Assembly: GCF_000375485.1 (NCBI RefSeq)
Contig: NZ_AQXE01000007.1
Span: 111,020-175,019, forward strand
Direction of reading: 5' to 3'
DNA from: Desulfovibrio oxyclinae DSM 11498
GTDB taxonomy: Bacteria > Desulfobacterota > Desulfovibrionia > Desulfovibrionales > Desulfovibrionaceae
Length of the DNA stretch: 64,000 nt
The notes below the pieces were generated by a model. That model had not been told where the DNA came from. It searched no databases and saw only the letters and a program-made list of their open reading frames with translations. Made by a program: the position numbers and the translations under genes. Shown one piece after another: positions 26,949 through 36,855 of this stretch (within the stretch, counting starts at the first letter, position 1; each line of letters begins with the position of its first letter).

Positions 26949-28230
26949 CGTCACCCGAGATGTCCTCGATCGATTCCGCACCGCCGTCATCCTTGGTAAT
27001 GCAAACGGCCTGCAACAGTTCCTGCCAGGAAGCCCCGGGGTTTTGCTCAAGGATCGCCAGCAGGTCAAGAAAGGCCTTGATGGTGTTACGGGGAGTCCGA
27101 AAGTAGTCTTGACCGATGGTATTGTTGCAGTGCTCAAGGAATTTCGTCAGGGCGTCATCGGGTAAGGCGTAGGCGTCTTCATTGCCGCTTGCGAAAACAT
27201 TACGCAACCGCTCCAGAAGCACATACATGTCCTCCGGGGTGAGGTTGGCCAGGTTGATGACCGGGCCGCTCATATCGACATAGTTGCCCGAGGCGAAGGT
27301 GTTCAGGGCGAGCCGTGATTGAAGGGCTTCATAACTGAACAGGCCGCGCCTTGTGTCCAGGAGGAAATCGGGTGTGCCTCCCATGAGGAAAGCAAGGCCT
27401 TCGCAATTGGCCTGGAGGCAATCGTTCAGTATCCGCAGCAGTTGTTCGTAGTTGTTCTTGCGGCTGACAGAGTTGCTGATCTTATAGAGATTGACCATTT
27501 CGTCGATGCAGACGAGCAACCCTCCGTATCCGGCAAGGCGCACGAATTGGGAAAGGATTTTCAAATGGTCGTACATGGATGCATCATCGACGAATGTCCT
27601 GACGCCGAGGGCGGCCCGGGCGTCGGTTTTTGTCGTGAACTCTCCGCGCAACCAACGGATCGCATTCTCCTTGGCCGCTTCATCGCCCGAGTCATGGCCT
27701 TCCCAGTATGCATTGATGACATCGGCAAAATCGTAGCCACCAACAAGTTCGGTCAGGCTTTGAAGGCGTGTGTGGATGACTTCAGTTGTCTGTACCCCGT
27801 TGGCTTTGGATTCCTGGATGGCAGTTGAAATGAACTTTTCAACGATGGAAGACAAGGCTCCGCCTTCAGCCTTAGCTCTTGTAGCCATATTCCTGACAAG
27901 TTCTCGGTAGAGAGACTGGGTTTGCCCTTTGGAAGAGTAGAGGCGGCGTTCAGGGGTCATGTCCGCGTGAAGTGTGACGAGCTTCTTTTCAAGCGCGACA
28001 GTGCGGACAAGATTCATGAAGAAGGTTTTCCCCGAACCATACTCGCCTATAACCATCCGGAAGGAAGAGCCTCCGTCAGCGACCGTGTTGATGTCTTGCA
28101 ACAGGCTTTTGACCTCCAACGCTCTGCCGACCTGTACATGCTGAAGGCCAATTCTGGGAACAACTCCGGATCGAAGAGATTTGATTATTGCATCGCGCTC
28201 TTTGGTGCGCAGTTTTTTGGGGTTACTCAT
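26923..28230 (-). CDS. sngB: DUF2791/BrxD-like P-loop ATPase (SngB-like, Shango system)
   Basis: A 435-residue ATPase of the DUF2791 family, also found as BrxD in BREX type 2. It begins with the family pattern A-I-I-K-S-L-R-S-G-V-V-P, has Walker A G-E-Y-G-S-G-K-T-F at about 62-70 and a Walker B V-C-I-D-E-M near 235. In both BREX type 2 and Shango it pairs with an Lhr-type helicase; no PglZ, BrxC or BrxL is present here, which excludes BREX. The ATG at 28230 overlaps the sngA stop (ATGA). Confidence 0.8.
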   Translation of the reverse strand: MSNPKKLRTKERDAIIKSLRSGVVPRIGLQHVQVGRALEVKSLLQDINTVADGGSSFRMVIGEYGSGKTFFMNLVRTVALEKKLVTLHADMTPERRLYSSKGQTQSLYRELVRNMATRAKAEGGALSSIVEKFISTAIQESKANGVQTTEVIHTRLQSLTELVGGYDFADVINAYWEGHDSGDEAAKENAIRWLRGEFTTKTDARAALGVRTFVDDASMYDHLKILSQFVRLAGYGGLLVCIDEMVNLYKISNSVSRKNNYEQLLRILNDCLQANCEGLAFLMGGTPDFLLDTRRGLFSYEALQSRLALNTFASGNYVDMSGPVINLANLTPEDMYVLLERLRNVFASGNEDAYALPDDALTKFLEHCNNTIGQDYFRTPRNTIKAFLDLLAILEQNPGASWQELLQAVCITKDDGGAESIEDISGDDELATFRI

Positions 28231-30464
28231 GCCAACATCTCCTCAAGGACCTCTCGGTTGACTTCTATGTTTTCTTCTTCAAACAGCACTTCATCATCGA
28301 AATTATCAAGCGCAGCATCATTCAGTGATTCCAAGACGCCAGACGGCATCAAGCCGAATTTTTCAGCCAAAGTGTTGAAACTGTCCTTGTCCCAGGCATC
28401 CTGTTCGCCGAGTGCGACAAGGATGTTTTTGTACGGAGCGTCAAGCCCATAAAAATCCGGGGCTTCTTCCGCTTCGGGCTCCGGCTCCGCGACATCCTCC
28501 GCGAAGACCTCTTCTAGGAGTTCGGCAACCTCCTTCGTCTGTTCGCGTTTGAGACGCAGACGGTCGGCATCAAGTTTGACATCGGCTTCGGGAGTTGCGT
28601 CCGGGGCAGACGGGATGGAGTAGCCGGTCTTGCCGGTGTCCGCATCTTTTACGGTGACAGGCTGGCTGTCGCCGTTGGCGAGGAAACGATGAATGTGGGT
28701 CTGGACGTCACTCGGTTCCATACCCATGGTTTTGTATATTTTTTCCAGTATTTTTATTTCCTTGGGATGAATGATTCCATCCGCTCCAGCCACACTGATC
28801 AGGAAATCGGCAACCTTTTCACGCTGTGCGGCACTGAGCCCTGACAGCTTTGCCTTCATACCGGCCATGCTCGGCGGACGGGCAATTATCCATTCGAAAA
28901 AAGCTGATAGGCGCAACGATTCTGACAGGTTCAAGCCTAAAGAAGAGGCTAGGTGAGAATTAAGGGTTGAACGTTCTTCTGGCGATACGTCGCCATCTGC
29001 GGCTGCTACCAACCCTGTCAAGTGAACAAGGGCGATAGCTTGGTGGTAGCCTGTGCCGGGAGCGTCGTCCTTACCGTCAGGTAACTTGAAGAGGACGATT
29101 TCGTCGCCGGCTGCGGGAGTCCGTCCACCATAGCGAGGGTCTGGCTCCATTCCCGTTCCAAGACTACCAAGAATGTTCGCGAGTTGGCTCACTTCTGCCT
29201 TGGTGAATTTTCCGGGTGTCTTTGTCGGCCACATATCAATCAAGTCGCTTACCAGGGCGGTTCCCACATCCCCATTCGCCAGTGCACTGCTGCATAGTTG
29301 GCGCAAAACGTCCAACTCAGTAGACTTGCGTTTCATGGCAATGGAGCTTGGCAGAAGAGAAATGCCGGAAATTCCTTTTGCCGCTTCCGGATCTTTGCCC
29401 ATGAGGCGGCTATAGGAGTCCAGTTCAGACATGCTTTGATCCACAAGCTTCCACAGATTCCCCAGAGGGCGTTTAAGCTCGCTTGGGTCCGGAATGTCAA
29501 CAGTCGAACTGAACCCTCGAAGTGATGAGCTTGCGGGATGATATTCGAGCCTGACCTTTTTCTTGTTTGGGGGGACAATCATGCCTTCCCCATATTTTTC
29601 CCGATAGAGAGTCTTGAAAAGGAATGCGAATTCATGCGGGCAACGCTTTGCCGGTACCCGCAATCTGGTTTCCGGGTCTCTGAGTACCCATTCCAGGGCC
29701 AAGTCCCAAGGTATCGGTTTTCCTTCGGCAACGTTTCTGCCAAGTTCTATTTTGAAGCTTGGCGGATATACTCCTCTGGCAATTTTGTTGGGGTTGATTT
29801 CCGATTTGTGGGTGTCTTCACCGATCAGGACACTGACAAGACCTAAGAAGTTCTCACAGTATTGCCTGAATGAGCGGTTGTCGCCGTAGATGGTCAGGAG
29901 GTCACTTAGCTCGTCACGTATGTGGTGCAATTCGTCCTGCGCCATCTTGCCATGCAATACACGTCTTTCCAGTCCGTAAAAAAATAGGAAGACATATCCT
30001 ATATAAGCACCTTCGACCCGCCGCCCCTTGACAAGCCAGTCGATATAAGCGGCCCTGGCTTCGGGTGAGATCCGGCTGTATGAAGGCCAGTAGGACATCC
30101 CATGATTATCCGTGCACGACTTGTCGGAGCTTCTGGAAAGATCGGGGTTGATGAGGGCCGGGTCGGCACCGTACCCGCTCAGTGCGCCAAGCCCGGTACC
30201 AACGTAAAGCATCCCTCCTTTGATGGCGTGCCCGTGTATCTCGACAGACTGGCCCGGAGGAATCCAGCACTCCTCATCGGACTGTGTCGCTTTGAAACTG
30301 TAATCATCATAGTCGTCGTAATCGTCATGGGAATAGGTGACCCGGACCTCGATGCTGTTGGCCAAATTTTCGAGTTCTTGCTTGGCCTTCTTTTTGAAGG
30401 AGGCTTTTTTGATGAAATGAACAATGAGCCAGATAACCAAGACTGCAACGATGGCGTTTCCCAT
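28227..30464 (-). CDS. sngA: TerB-domain protein (SngA-like, Shango system)
   Basis: A 745-residue protein. One N-terminal membrane helix (residues 3-16) followed by a basic stretch suggests membrane anchoring. A TerB_N-like region (I-D-W-L-V-K-G-R-R-V-E-G-A-Y-I-G-Y-V-F-L-F-F-Y) covers about 145-300. A TerB core with two acidic metal-type loops, A-A-A-D-G-D-V-S-P-E-E and A-G-A-D-G-I-I-H-P-K-E, follows, and an acidic TerB_C-like end closes it. TerB_N/TerB/TerB_C architecture plus the two downstream genes matches Shango SngA. A weak AAAGGA precedes the ATG. Confidence 0.78.
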   Translation of the reverse strand: MGNAIVAVLVIWLIVHFIKKASFKKKAKQELENLANSIEVRVTYSHDDYDDYDDYSFKATQSDEECWIPPGQSVEIHGHAIKGGMLYVGTGLGALSGYGADPALINPDLSRSSDKSCTDNHGMSYWPSYSRISPEARAAYIDWLVKGRRVEGAYIGYVFLFFYGLERRVLHGKMAQDELHHIRDELSDLLTIYGDNRSFRQYCENFLGLVSVLIGEDTHKSEINPNKIARGVYPPSFKIELGRNVAEGKPIPWDLALEWVLRDPETRLRVPAKRCPHEFAFLFKTLYREKYGEGMIVPPNKKKVRLEYHPASSSLRGFSSTVDIPDPSELKRPLGNLWKLVDQSMSELDSYSRLMGKDPEAAKGISGISLLPSSIAMKRKSTELDVLRQLCSSALANGDVGTALVSDLIDMWPTKTPGKFTKAEVSQLANILGSLGTGMEPDPRYGGRTPAAGDEIVLFKLPDGKDDAPGTGYHQAIALVHLTGLVAAADGDVSPEERSTLNSHLASSLGLNLSESLRLSAFFEWIIARPPSMAGMKAKLSGLSAAQREKVADFLISVAGADGIIHPKEIKILEKIYKTMGMEPSDVQTHIHRFLANGDSQPVTVKDADTGKTGYSIPSAPDATPEADVKLDADRLRLKREQTKEVAELLEEVFAEDVAEPEPEAEEAPDFYGLDAPYKNILVALGEQDAWDKDSFNTLAEKFGLMPSGVLESLNDAALDNFDDEVLFEEENIEVNREVLEEMLA

Positions 30465-30499
30465 GATGAAATCCTTTTGAGATTGAAAAGATACGGTCT

Positions 30500-30528
30500 A
30501 TGCTAAAGTGTCGTTACCACTTTTTCAA
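30500..30528 (-). promoter_or_regulatory. candidate internal promoter of the sng genes
   Basis: On the minus strand, TTGAAA (30523-30528) and TAGCAT (30500-30505) are 17 bases apart, 36 bases before the sngA start, in the only sizeable gap (76 bases) of the five-gene run. It would allow sngABC to be transcribed without the two upstream genes. Confidence 0.3.
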
Positions 30529-30540
30529 TATAAGAGTCTC

Positions 30541-33500
30541 TTAGGATGAGTCTTTTTGAATAAGTCTTTCTAAGACACCTTCTGGTGTAGACAAATTGAA
30601 GTGCCTCAGGGCTGTAGGGAAATATCGCATTTGCGCCCACAGATTTTTGTCTCCGACGATGAAACAACGCTTCTTGGCACGGGTGATGGCCACGTTTAGC
30701 AGGTTGGGCTTGGACGCGACCCATTGAGCGGCCCCGATTTTGGAGTGGCTGTCTGCGCCGAGGATCATGATGACGCAATCTTCTTCCTTGCCCTGGAACG
30801 TATGAACCGTTCCTATGCGGTCTTTGCACCAGTCGTTAACTGTGCGTTTTGATGGCTTGGTTGTTGCGCCGTATATGGCCCAATCGCCTTTCATTTTTTT
30901 CTGAAGCTGCTTCTTAATGGCTTTGAAAGGAGAAATAACATAGATGGCAGGGAGTTCCCCGTATTGAACAAACGAGGTAATTATGAGTTTGACAACGAAT
31001 TCGATCTGGCCGGGGACAACCTGTTGTCTGCTGGTTTCCCCAGGGATGTGCACCCAAGAGCTTTCCACGGGTACAGGTGGTATGTCGGGGACGGATTTGT
31101 GGGGAAGCCCATAAATCATCTTGCCTTCATATGCGATGTTGTTGGAGACGGAGAACATGGGCTCGATGCAGCGCCTATGCACTCTCAGCGGGCTACCTAT
31201 CCATGTTTTGCTTTCCCCCTCAGAAGACGATGCGTACGTGCCATATTGGTTGCAGGCATCGGCCAGATTCTGAGCCGAAACCGAATCCGGAGCATAGTCC
31301 CCTTCACTCGTATGCGAAGAAAGTGATGCGATGGATCGAATCAGGTTGGCGGGAACAGTGAAGACCGGCTCGATCTGGAGCGGGTCACCAACCACAACAG
31401 CGTTTTGAGCTCGCCACAATGCGCCGACTGCCGCCTGCGGAACGGCTTGCCCGGCTTCGTCGATGAACAGCCAGCCAAGAGAGTTGGGGCCGACGTCTTT
31501 GAATTGCTTGGCAAAGGATGCGAACGTCGTCGAGACAACTGGCACGATCATGAAAAGACTTTGCCAGATCGTAAGCGCATCCTGTGCCTCCAGACGGGTA
31601 TGCCCTTTAAGGTAGCTGCTGATTGCCATGATGTTGCCAGCAAATCCGGCGGTGCCCCCGTTGATTTTGCTTTTGCCGACATCGGCAAGCCAGGCTTCGT
31701 GCAATGACAAGGCCGCGCAAAGGAGTTCGGTACGGAGTGTCGAGAGCCTTCTGTCGTTCCAGAGACCTCGTAGTTGATATTCGTCAGTTTCAAGTATTTC
31801 AGGAGTCCGAGGGATGGCAATGTCGCTAAATCTTTTTTTGAATTCTACGAGTCTTTCCTGCTTCGATATCCATTCCTGACGTAGCTTTGCCAAACGCCCT
31901 GAGGCTTTCTGATATTGATCGTTTGCCCAAGTTTTCTGATCTTGGAGAGAGTCCAATCTGCTTTTTACCGCCGTAATATTCGCTTCCAGGCTCTTTTGTC
32001 TCGATTCAAGGACACGTGCGGCTGACAGGTAGTTTCTAGTTGACGGGAGTCGGAAGAGTCGGCTGAACCAGCCTGGTCTCTGTCGGTCAAGCACAAGCCG
32101 ATCGTTTTCGGCCAGATGGATCGCACGCTGGATCTCAGCTACTTGTTCATTTGATTCAGAGATATCCTTTTTAATTCTGGTTAGCTCTTCCTTATATCTT
32201 TCAACATCTTGGAGTGCTGCACCGATATATGTCTCTTCTGTCTGGCCGGTTAGTTCTTCTACGAGGTCAGCGAACGCGGTTCGTATCTCAAACTCGTCAT
32301 CAACAATCTTCTGTTTGGAGAGAAAGGTGTCCCGAGCCTCATCAAAGGTTGGTCCGCTGTATTTTTTAATCCAGTCGTAGATGTTGAACAGGCCCAACTT
32401 GTGTGCTGGGGCTTTGTTGTTTTTATCAGGATAAAACGCAAAGCCTTCGTTGAATTTTTTTCTGTTAATATAGTTGCCTAGGGCGCAGGCGATGAGTCCC
32501 CATTGTGATTCGTCGGGGGGAAGGGGGGTGAACTTATTATCCTTGTTTTTGGTCGCTATTTTTTGTGCCGTAGGCTGGATATAAGTTTGCTCACGCCAGC
32601 ATTCTCCCAGAGACTTTGTTTTCGGGAGTTCCTTGGAGATGTTGTTGACGGCTGCATTGTTTGACGACGCGACGACCATTTCGAAGCCTGTAAGCTCAGG
32701 CCTGAGAGTGCGGGCCCATATTCCATTCTCCAAGGGCAATTGTTTCCTGCCGTCGAAAGCTGATGATGCAGTCCGGCAGGACGCCAGGACCTTCGCCCTT
32801 CGCACTATGTTTTCGGCTATTAAATCGCGCAATAAGGTCGTTTTGCCTGTCCCAGGAGGACCATTGACCGAGAATATGCCGGTTTTTTCGTTGGCCTCGA
32901 ATGCCATGTTGATGGCAAATTGCTGCATGAGGCTCATCAGGTGTTCGGGGGTGTCGGGCCAATGCCCTTGATTGAACTTCCCGGGGTGCAGTTTCTGTTG
33001 GAGCACCCCCGGGCCTTCTTCGGAGTAGAGGTCGACCCGTTTAGAAGGGCTGTGCGGCGTGAGGTATTCATACAGCGAACGGGATATCCTGGCCGCTTGG
33101 ACCTGCCGCATTGCTCGTTCGATATCCTGGATGAAAAAACTGTTGAGGATATCGACCTCCGGTTCGTTCTGGTCATCGCCATCCTGACCGTCGTCCTCGG
33201 TGTCTTCTTCATCGGTCTCATCGGTTTTTTCATATGACTCCTGCCACTGGATGACTGCGGGAGCAATGATGTTCTCGGGAGTGAATTGCGCCCAATCGTA
33301 GAGCAGGTCGCACAGGTCGAAAACGTCTTGGGCCGTAAGCGGAAGTGGGATGTCCGTGATTTCCCGTTGATTGGCCAGATTCTGTAATTTTTCGACTAAC
33401 CGCCCTTGAGCCAAGGCAAAATCATTTGCGTTCAATCCTTCAAGCCCGGAGCGCTGAATCGTTCCCAATGCCCAGGGCAGCGTTGAGATTGATATCTCGT

Positions 33501-33903
33501 CATAAAGGGGTTCACCGAAATCATTGAGCTTGATTCTGGCGAAACAGGTGGGCCCTTCCAGGTCTCCGCGTTCCGTGTTTTCGTATATGTCGTTAGAAGG
33601 GGAATCCAATTCGAGTGCCTTGTCGCAAATTGGGGCAAGCTCGTTTTTGTCAAACACACCAAGGAATAATGAATATCTGGGAACCTTGCCGTCGGAACAG
33701 TTTGGGAAGTTGAAGATGTTCTCCCCTTGAAGAAGAGCATCCTCATGCAGCCAGTTCGCTTTTTTATACTGATGGGTATCTTGAATGACGCTGCGGTCAA
33801 GATCGAATGGAATGAAAAACTCTATTTTGTGCCACGAATTGAGAATGGCGAGAATTCGTTCCTTGTCCGACTCGGTGAGTGATGTCATGCCGTGGTGATC
33901 CAT
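30541..33903 (-). CDS. superfamily 1 (UPF1-like) helicase/ATPase, 1120 aa
   Basis: A large SF1 ATPase with an N-terminal region of unknown fold (about 1-340, including an acidic D/E run near 230-250). Walker A is V-N-G-P-P-G-T-G-K-T-T (about 350-362), a long insertion includes a coiled coil (roughly 570-720), motif II is L-F-I-D-E-A-G-Q-A, motif III is V-V-G-D-P-L-Q and motif VI is N-V-A-I-T-R-A-K-K-R. No nuclease motif is obvious. It lies between the PHP-ATPase and sngA on the same strand, so a defence role is inferred from context. The start follows AAGG. Confidence 0.75.
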   Translation of the reverse strand: MDHHGMTSLTESDKERILAILNSWHKIEFFIPFDLDRSVIQDTHQYKKANWLHEDALLQGENIFNFPNCSDGKVPRYSLFLGVFDKNELAPICDKALELDSPSNDIYENTERGDLEGPTCFARIKLNDFGEPLYDEISISTLPWALGTIQRSGLEGLNANDFALAQGRLVEKLQNLANQREITDIPLPLTAQDVFDLCDLLYDWAQFTPENIIAPAVIQWQESYEKTDETDEEDTEDDGQDGDDQNEPEVDILNSFFIQDIERAMRQVQAARISRSLYEYLTPHSPSKRVDLYSEEGPGVLQQKLHPGKFNQGHWPDTPEHLMSLMQQFAINMAFEANEKTGIFSVNGPPGTGKTTLLRDLIAENIVRRAKVLASCRTASSAFDGRKQLPLENGIWARTLRPELTGFEMVVASSNNAAVNNISKELPKTKSLGECWREQTYIQPTAQKIATKNKDNKFTPLPPDESQWGLIACALGNYINRKKFNEGFAFYPDKNNKAPAHKLGLFNIYDWIKKYSGPTFDEARDTFLSKQKIVDDEFEIRTAFADLVEELTGQTEETYIGAALQDVERYKEELTRIKKDISESNEQVAEIQRAIHLAENDRLVLDRQRPGWFSRLFRLPSTRNYLSAARVLESRQKSLEANITAVKSRLDSLQDQKTWANDQYQKASGRLAKLRQEWISKQERLVEFKKRFSDIAIPRTPEILETDEYQLRGLWNDRRLSTLRTELLCAALSLHEAWLADVGKSKINGGTAGFAGNIMAISSYLKGHTRLEAQDALTIWQSLFMIVPVVSTTFASFAKQFKDVGPNSLGWLFIDEAGQAVPQAAVGALWRAQNAVVVGDPLQIEPVFTVPANLIRSIASLSSHTSEGDYAPDSVSAQNLADACNQYGTYASSSEGESKTWIGSPLRVHRRCIEPMFSVSNNIAYEGKMIYGLPHKSVPDIPPVPVESSWVHIPGETSRQQVVPGQIEFVVKLIITSFVQYGELPAIYVISPFKAIKKQLQKKMKGDWAIYGATTKPSKRTVNDWCKDRIGTVHTFQGKEEDCVIMILGADSHSKIGAAQWVASKPNLLNVAITRAKKRCFIVGDKNLWAQMRYFPTALRHFNLSTPEGVLERLIQKDSS

Positions 33904-33927
33904 TTCAGACCTTGTTGATGAGAGTGG

Positions 33928-36708
33928 TTACTTGTCGTGGACGATTCTGTTGTAACGTTTTTTGAAGGCAATCTTACCGCCTTCCATTATACTGCATATT
34001 TTGTTGCGAATGGCCTTTTGGCCGAGGCCGCCCGAAGCTTGCAAGCGGATTTGGTCCCCTCCGAACCCCAGAGCGTGGACCAATTCGGCATCTCCGTTGA
34101 CAACGATATTTGCGTTGTGCGTGACAAGAATAAGTTGCCGCTGCCTTTTTTTATCGACGATGTGTTGGACAATAAGGCTGTAGATAAGCTCACTGTCAAG
34201 ATCATCCTCGGGTTGGTCGATAATGAGCGGAGTCGTCCCGTGGCTGAGGAGAAAGGCCAACATGGCGGCAGCCTTTTGGCCCGCCGAACCTTTCTCGAGT
34301 TCTTTGAAGTCATCCTTACGTTTTGGGTCGCCATGTCGTACCCGTAACAAATCCTCCGGCCACCATGTAAGCAGGTTGTCCATACATGATGGGTTTGCTT
34401 CGTGGGTGGCCGCAAGTTTCACAGGGAGTCTACCATCAACTATGTCGTGGCCAGGCGCTTTCTCTTTGGTCCGGAGCATATAGTCCGTGGCTTCTCTGAG
34501 TTCTTTCAATTTGGCTGGAATATTTTTCCCGGCCGCGTCCTCTGCCACCCAATTGGTCAACTCCCAAAGCAGCCCACATTGCTTTTCTTGATCAAGGAGT
34601 GACCCATCGTAACCAACCCTGATGTCGAACAGCTCCCGATATTTGGCTTCGACCTGTGAGGTGTCTCCATAGGGTACCAACTCCATTTGGACGTATTGGT
34701 TGTCCTTGAGGGTTTTCTCTATGAAGGTTTTTCGAGCGTTGTAAAGCTCCTCTCGGAGCTCAACGAGCTCTTGCTGGCAGGTTGTGATTTCCATTTCCAG
34801 CCTTTTGGCATTATTCCGGTGTTCCTCTATCTGGGCCAACTTTTTCTCACACTTTCCGCGTTGTTTGACCCACTCGTCATAGTCCTCAAGCTTGTTGTCC
34901 TTGCCTTCGTAAAGGGTTTGGATTTCCTGATATGCAGACTCAGCCTCTTGTACGGCTGCGTACCATTTACTTGCCTCCAGGCTTTCCTTCCTGGTTTTCG
35001 TGACTGTCTCAATTTTCTTTGCGATACCTTGAAGCTCGACGCCAATAGTATTGAGTTCCCCCAGCATGGTTGAATGGATTTCCCGGATCTCCGCCTCATG
35101 AGGGTCCCCATCCTTGAAAAGGTCACTGGGTATCGCCGTGACTTGGATGTCTTCAGCCAAGGACTTTACTTTGTCAGCAAGGCCGTCGAAATCATCCGTG
35201 AGCGGAAGCGCTTGTTTTTGACGCTTTCTGTATTGATATTCGGTCAGAGTCTCCCCATGCCCCGAATCCTCGTACGTCTTCATATCGTTCTTTAAGTCTG
35301 TAAGCCTTGCGTTCAGCGTTTTTTCGTCAACCGTTTGCGCCAGGAGCCTTCTTCGCCGTTCTCTCAATTCGCGGTATTCACTTACCTTTGCCGCCCAGCG
35401 GCTATGCCAGTCCTGTTTGTTGACTTGTGGGGAGCGGTCGATGATCGCGAGCAATCCTTGCGGGGCAGAGGCGAGGGTGTATATTTGTTTCTGGCTGAAA
35501 ATGTCCATGGGGAAGCGGTCGAGAAGATCGCCTTCATTCTGGCTGGGTATCCATTCTCCTGCATCAAATTGCTCCAAGGAGTGACTGCCGTTCTGCCTCC
35601 ATGTCAGTCTATAATCGATCCCCCGCCGTGCAACAGTGAGGACAAGCTCGGTGTCTGTCTTCATGACACCGTTTTGTTTGCTTAGGCGTGTGAATTCATC
35701 GAGGTCCTGAGCCAGCTTATCCATGCCGTCATTATGCAGCTGATCTTTCCGCCTGGCAGCAATACGGATAGATTCAAGAGCCGTGGATTTTCCGGTCCCC
35801 CTGCCTCCGATGAATGCATTGAAAAAAGGATTGAACTCGAAGGTAAGCGGCTTGCCGCCGGGCTTTGCCCCGCAATGGCTCATTTCCTTTATTGTCAGGG
35901 AGCGCAGAAAAATGTCCGGCGTCTTGTTTGGGTCTTCTTCGGTCTGATCCAATACGCAGACTTCATGGGCCAGGAGAGCCTGGCGCAACTCCTCCCAGCA
36001 CGGGGTTTCCATCTTGACCCAGGTGAAGTGGCTGCCGGGGAATTTCTGTCCCGGTTCGCCAGTGGGGTGGTGTTGGTCGGAGCCTGTTACGCGAGCCCAG
36101 TTGAGCTTGTTTTCTTTGTATGATTGTGGAGGCTCCCAGCCGATGGCGCATTCCATGGCGATGATGTTGTCGTTTTCAAGGATTTTTTTCAGTGTCGGCC
36201 CTTGGAGTGCTCCGAAAATCCCTGTTTTCTCTCCGGCATGGGCCGGAATGGCAAGGCCGCCCTTTTTGGTGATTTTGTCGATGACATCGGCTGGGGATTG
36301 CTTGGTGCAGTCGTTGCTTGCCCCTTTTTCTCCATCGTATTCGCAATTGTCGACAACAGTGTTGATATCTTTCAATTCCGTTGTTTCAGGGAATATCCCC
36401 AAAATATGCACGTTACCCAAAGCTGTGATTTCAACTCCAGGCAGGATGGTCAGCTTCCGAAATCCCGCAGGCTTCCTCTCCGTCAAATCCTCATATGCGG
36501 CTTTGATGTCATCAATGGCGGCGCCCGTGTTGTGGTCCGTCACCGCCACGCAGTCTATCCCGGCCTTCATGTAGTCCAGCAGCCATTCCTTGAGGGGGTA
36601 TTTCTTGAGGGCCTTTTCGTCCGGGTGATTTTTGCCGTAACAAACAGAGGCGGGAGTATGAGCGTGGAAGTCGACTTTCCACCATTTGCTGCCGGGAAAT
36701 GTATTCAT
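33928..36708 (-). CDS. PHP-domain / SMC-like ATPase fusion (TrlF-type)
   Basis: A 926-residue protein joining a PHP phosphoesterase domain (D-F-H-A-H-T-P-A-S at about 13-21, V-T-D-H-N-T, A-H-A-G and G-S-D-Q-H metal motifs, about 1-260) to an SMC/RecF-like ABC ATPase: Walker A F-I-G-G-R-G-T-G-K-S-T near 310, a long coiled-coil centre, signature-like E-K-G-S-A-G-Q-K, and Walker B L-I-I-D-Q-P-E-D-D-L-D. This resembles TrlF-family ATPases known in defence contexts. The PHP domain is likely a nuclease or phosphatase. AAGGA precedes the ATG at 36708. It is the first gene of the leftward operon and diverges from the gene at 36856. Confidence 0.8.
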   Translation of the reverse strand: MNTFPGSKWWKVDFHAHTPASVCYGKNHPDEKALKKYPLKEWLLDYMKAGIDCVAVTDHNTGAAIDDIKAAYEDLTERKPAGFRKLTILPGVEITALGNVHILGIFPETTELKDINTVVDNCEYDGEKGASNDCTKQSPADVIDKITKKGGLAIPAHAGEKTGIFGALQGPTLKKILENDNIIAMECAIGWEPPQSYKENKLNWARVTGSDQHHPTGEPGQKFPGSHFTWVKMETPCWEELRQALLAHEVCVLDQTEEDPNKTPDIFLRSLTIKEMSHCGAKPGGKPLTFEFNPFFNAFIGGRGTGKSTALESIRIAARRKDQLHNDGMDKLAQDLDEFTRLSKQNGVMKTDTELVLTVARRGIDYRLTWRQNGSHSLEQFDAGEWIPSQNEGDLLDRFPMDIFSQKQIYTLASAPQGLLAIIDRSPQVNKQDWHSRWAAKVSEYRELRERRRRLLAQTVDEKTLNARLTDLKNDMKTYEDSGHGETLTEYQYRKRQKQALPLTDDFDGLADKVKSLAEDIQVTAIPSDLFKDGDPHEAEIREIHSTMLGELNTIGVELQGIAKKIETVTKTRKESLEASKWYAAVQEAESAYQEIQTLYEGKDNKLEDYDEWVKQRGKCEKKLAQIEEHRNNAKRLEMEITTCQQELVELREELYNARKTFIEKTLKDNQYVQMELVPYGDTSQVEAKYRELFDIRVGYDGSLLDQEKQCGLLWELTNWVAEDAAGKNIPAKLKELREATDYMLRTKEKAPGHDIVDGRLPVKLAATHEANPSCMDNLLTWWPEDLLRVRHGDPKRKDDFKELEKGSAGQKAAAMLAFLLSHGTTPLIIDQPEDDLDSELIYSLIVQHIVDKKRQRQLILVTHNANIVVNGDAELVHALGFGGDQIRLQASGGLGQKAIRNKICSIMEGGKIAFKKRYNRIVHDK

Positions 36709-36855
36709 TTCAGGAGTCCTTGACTTGCTGGTTGTTTGACTGTGTATCCATGTAACCCCGCTGTGGGGAGTTTGTGAAGAGTGTTGAAGTTGTTTAAGAA
36801 ATATGTTTTATCTAAATCGCAATGCGAATACAAGTTTGTCGTTTTTGAGGTCTGT

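Noticed and set aside
24759..30464. BREX type 2 system
   Set aside because: Only the BrxD-like ATPase and Lhr-like helicase families are shared; PglZ, PglX/methyltransferase, BrxC and BrxL are absent and a TerB protein is present instead.
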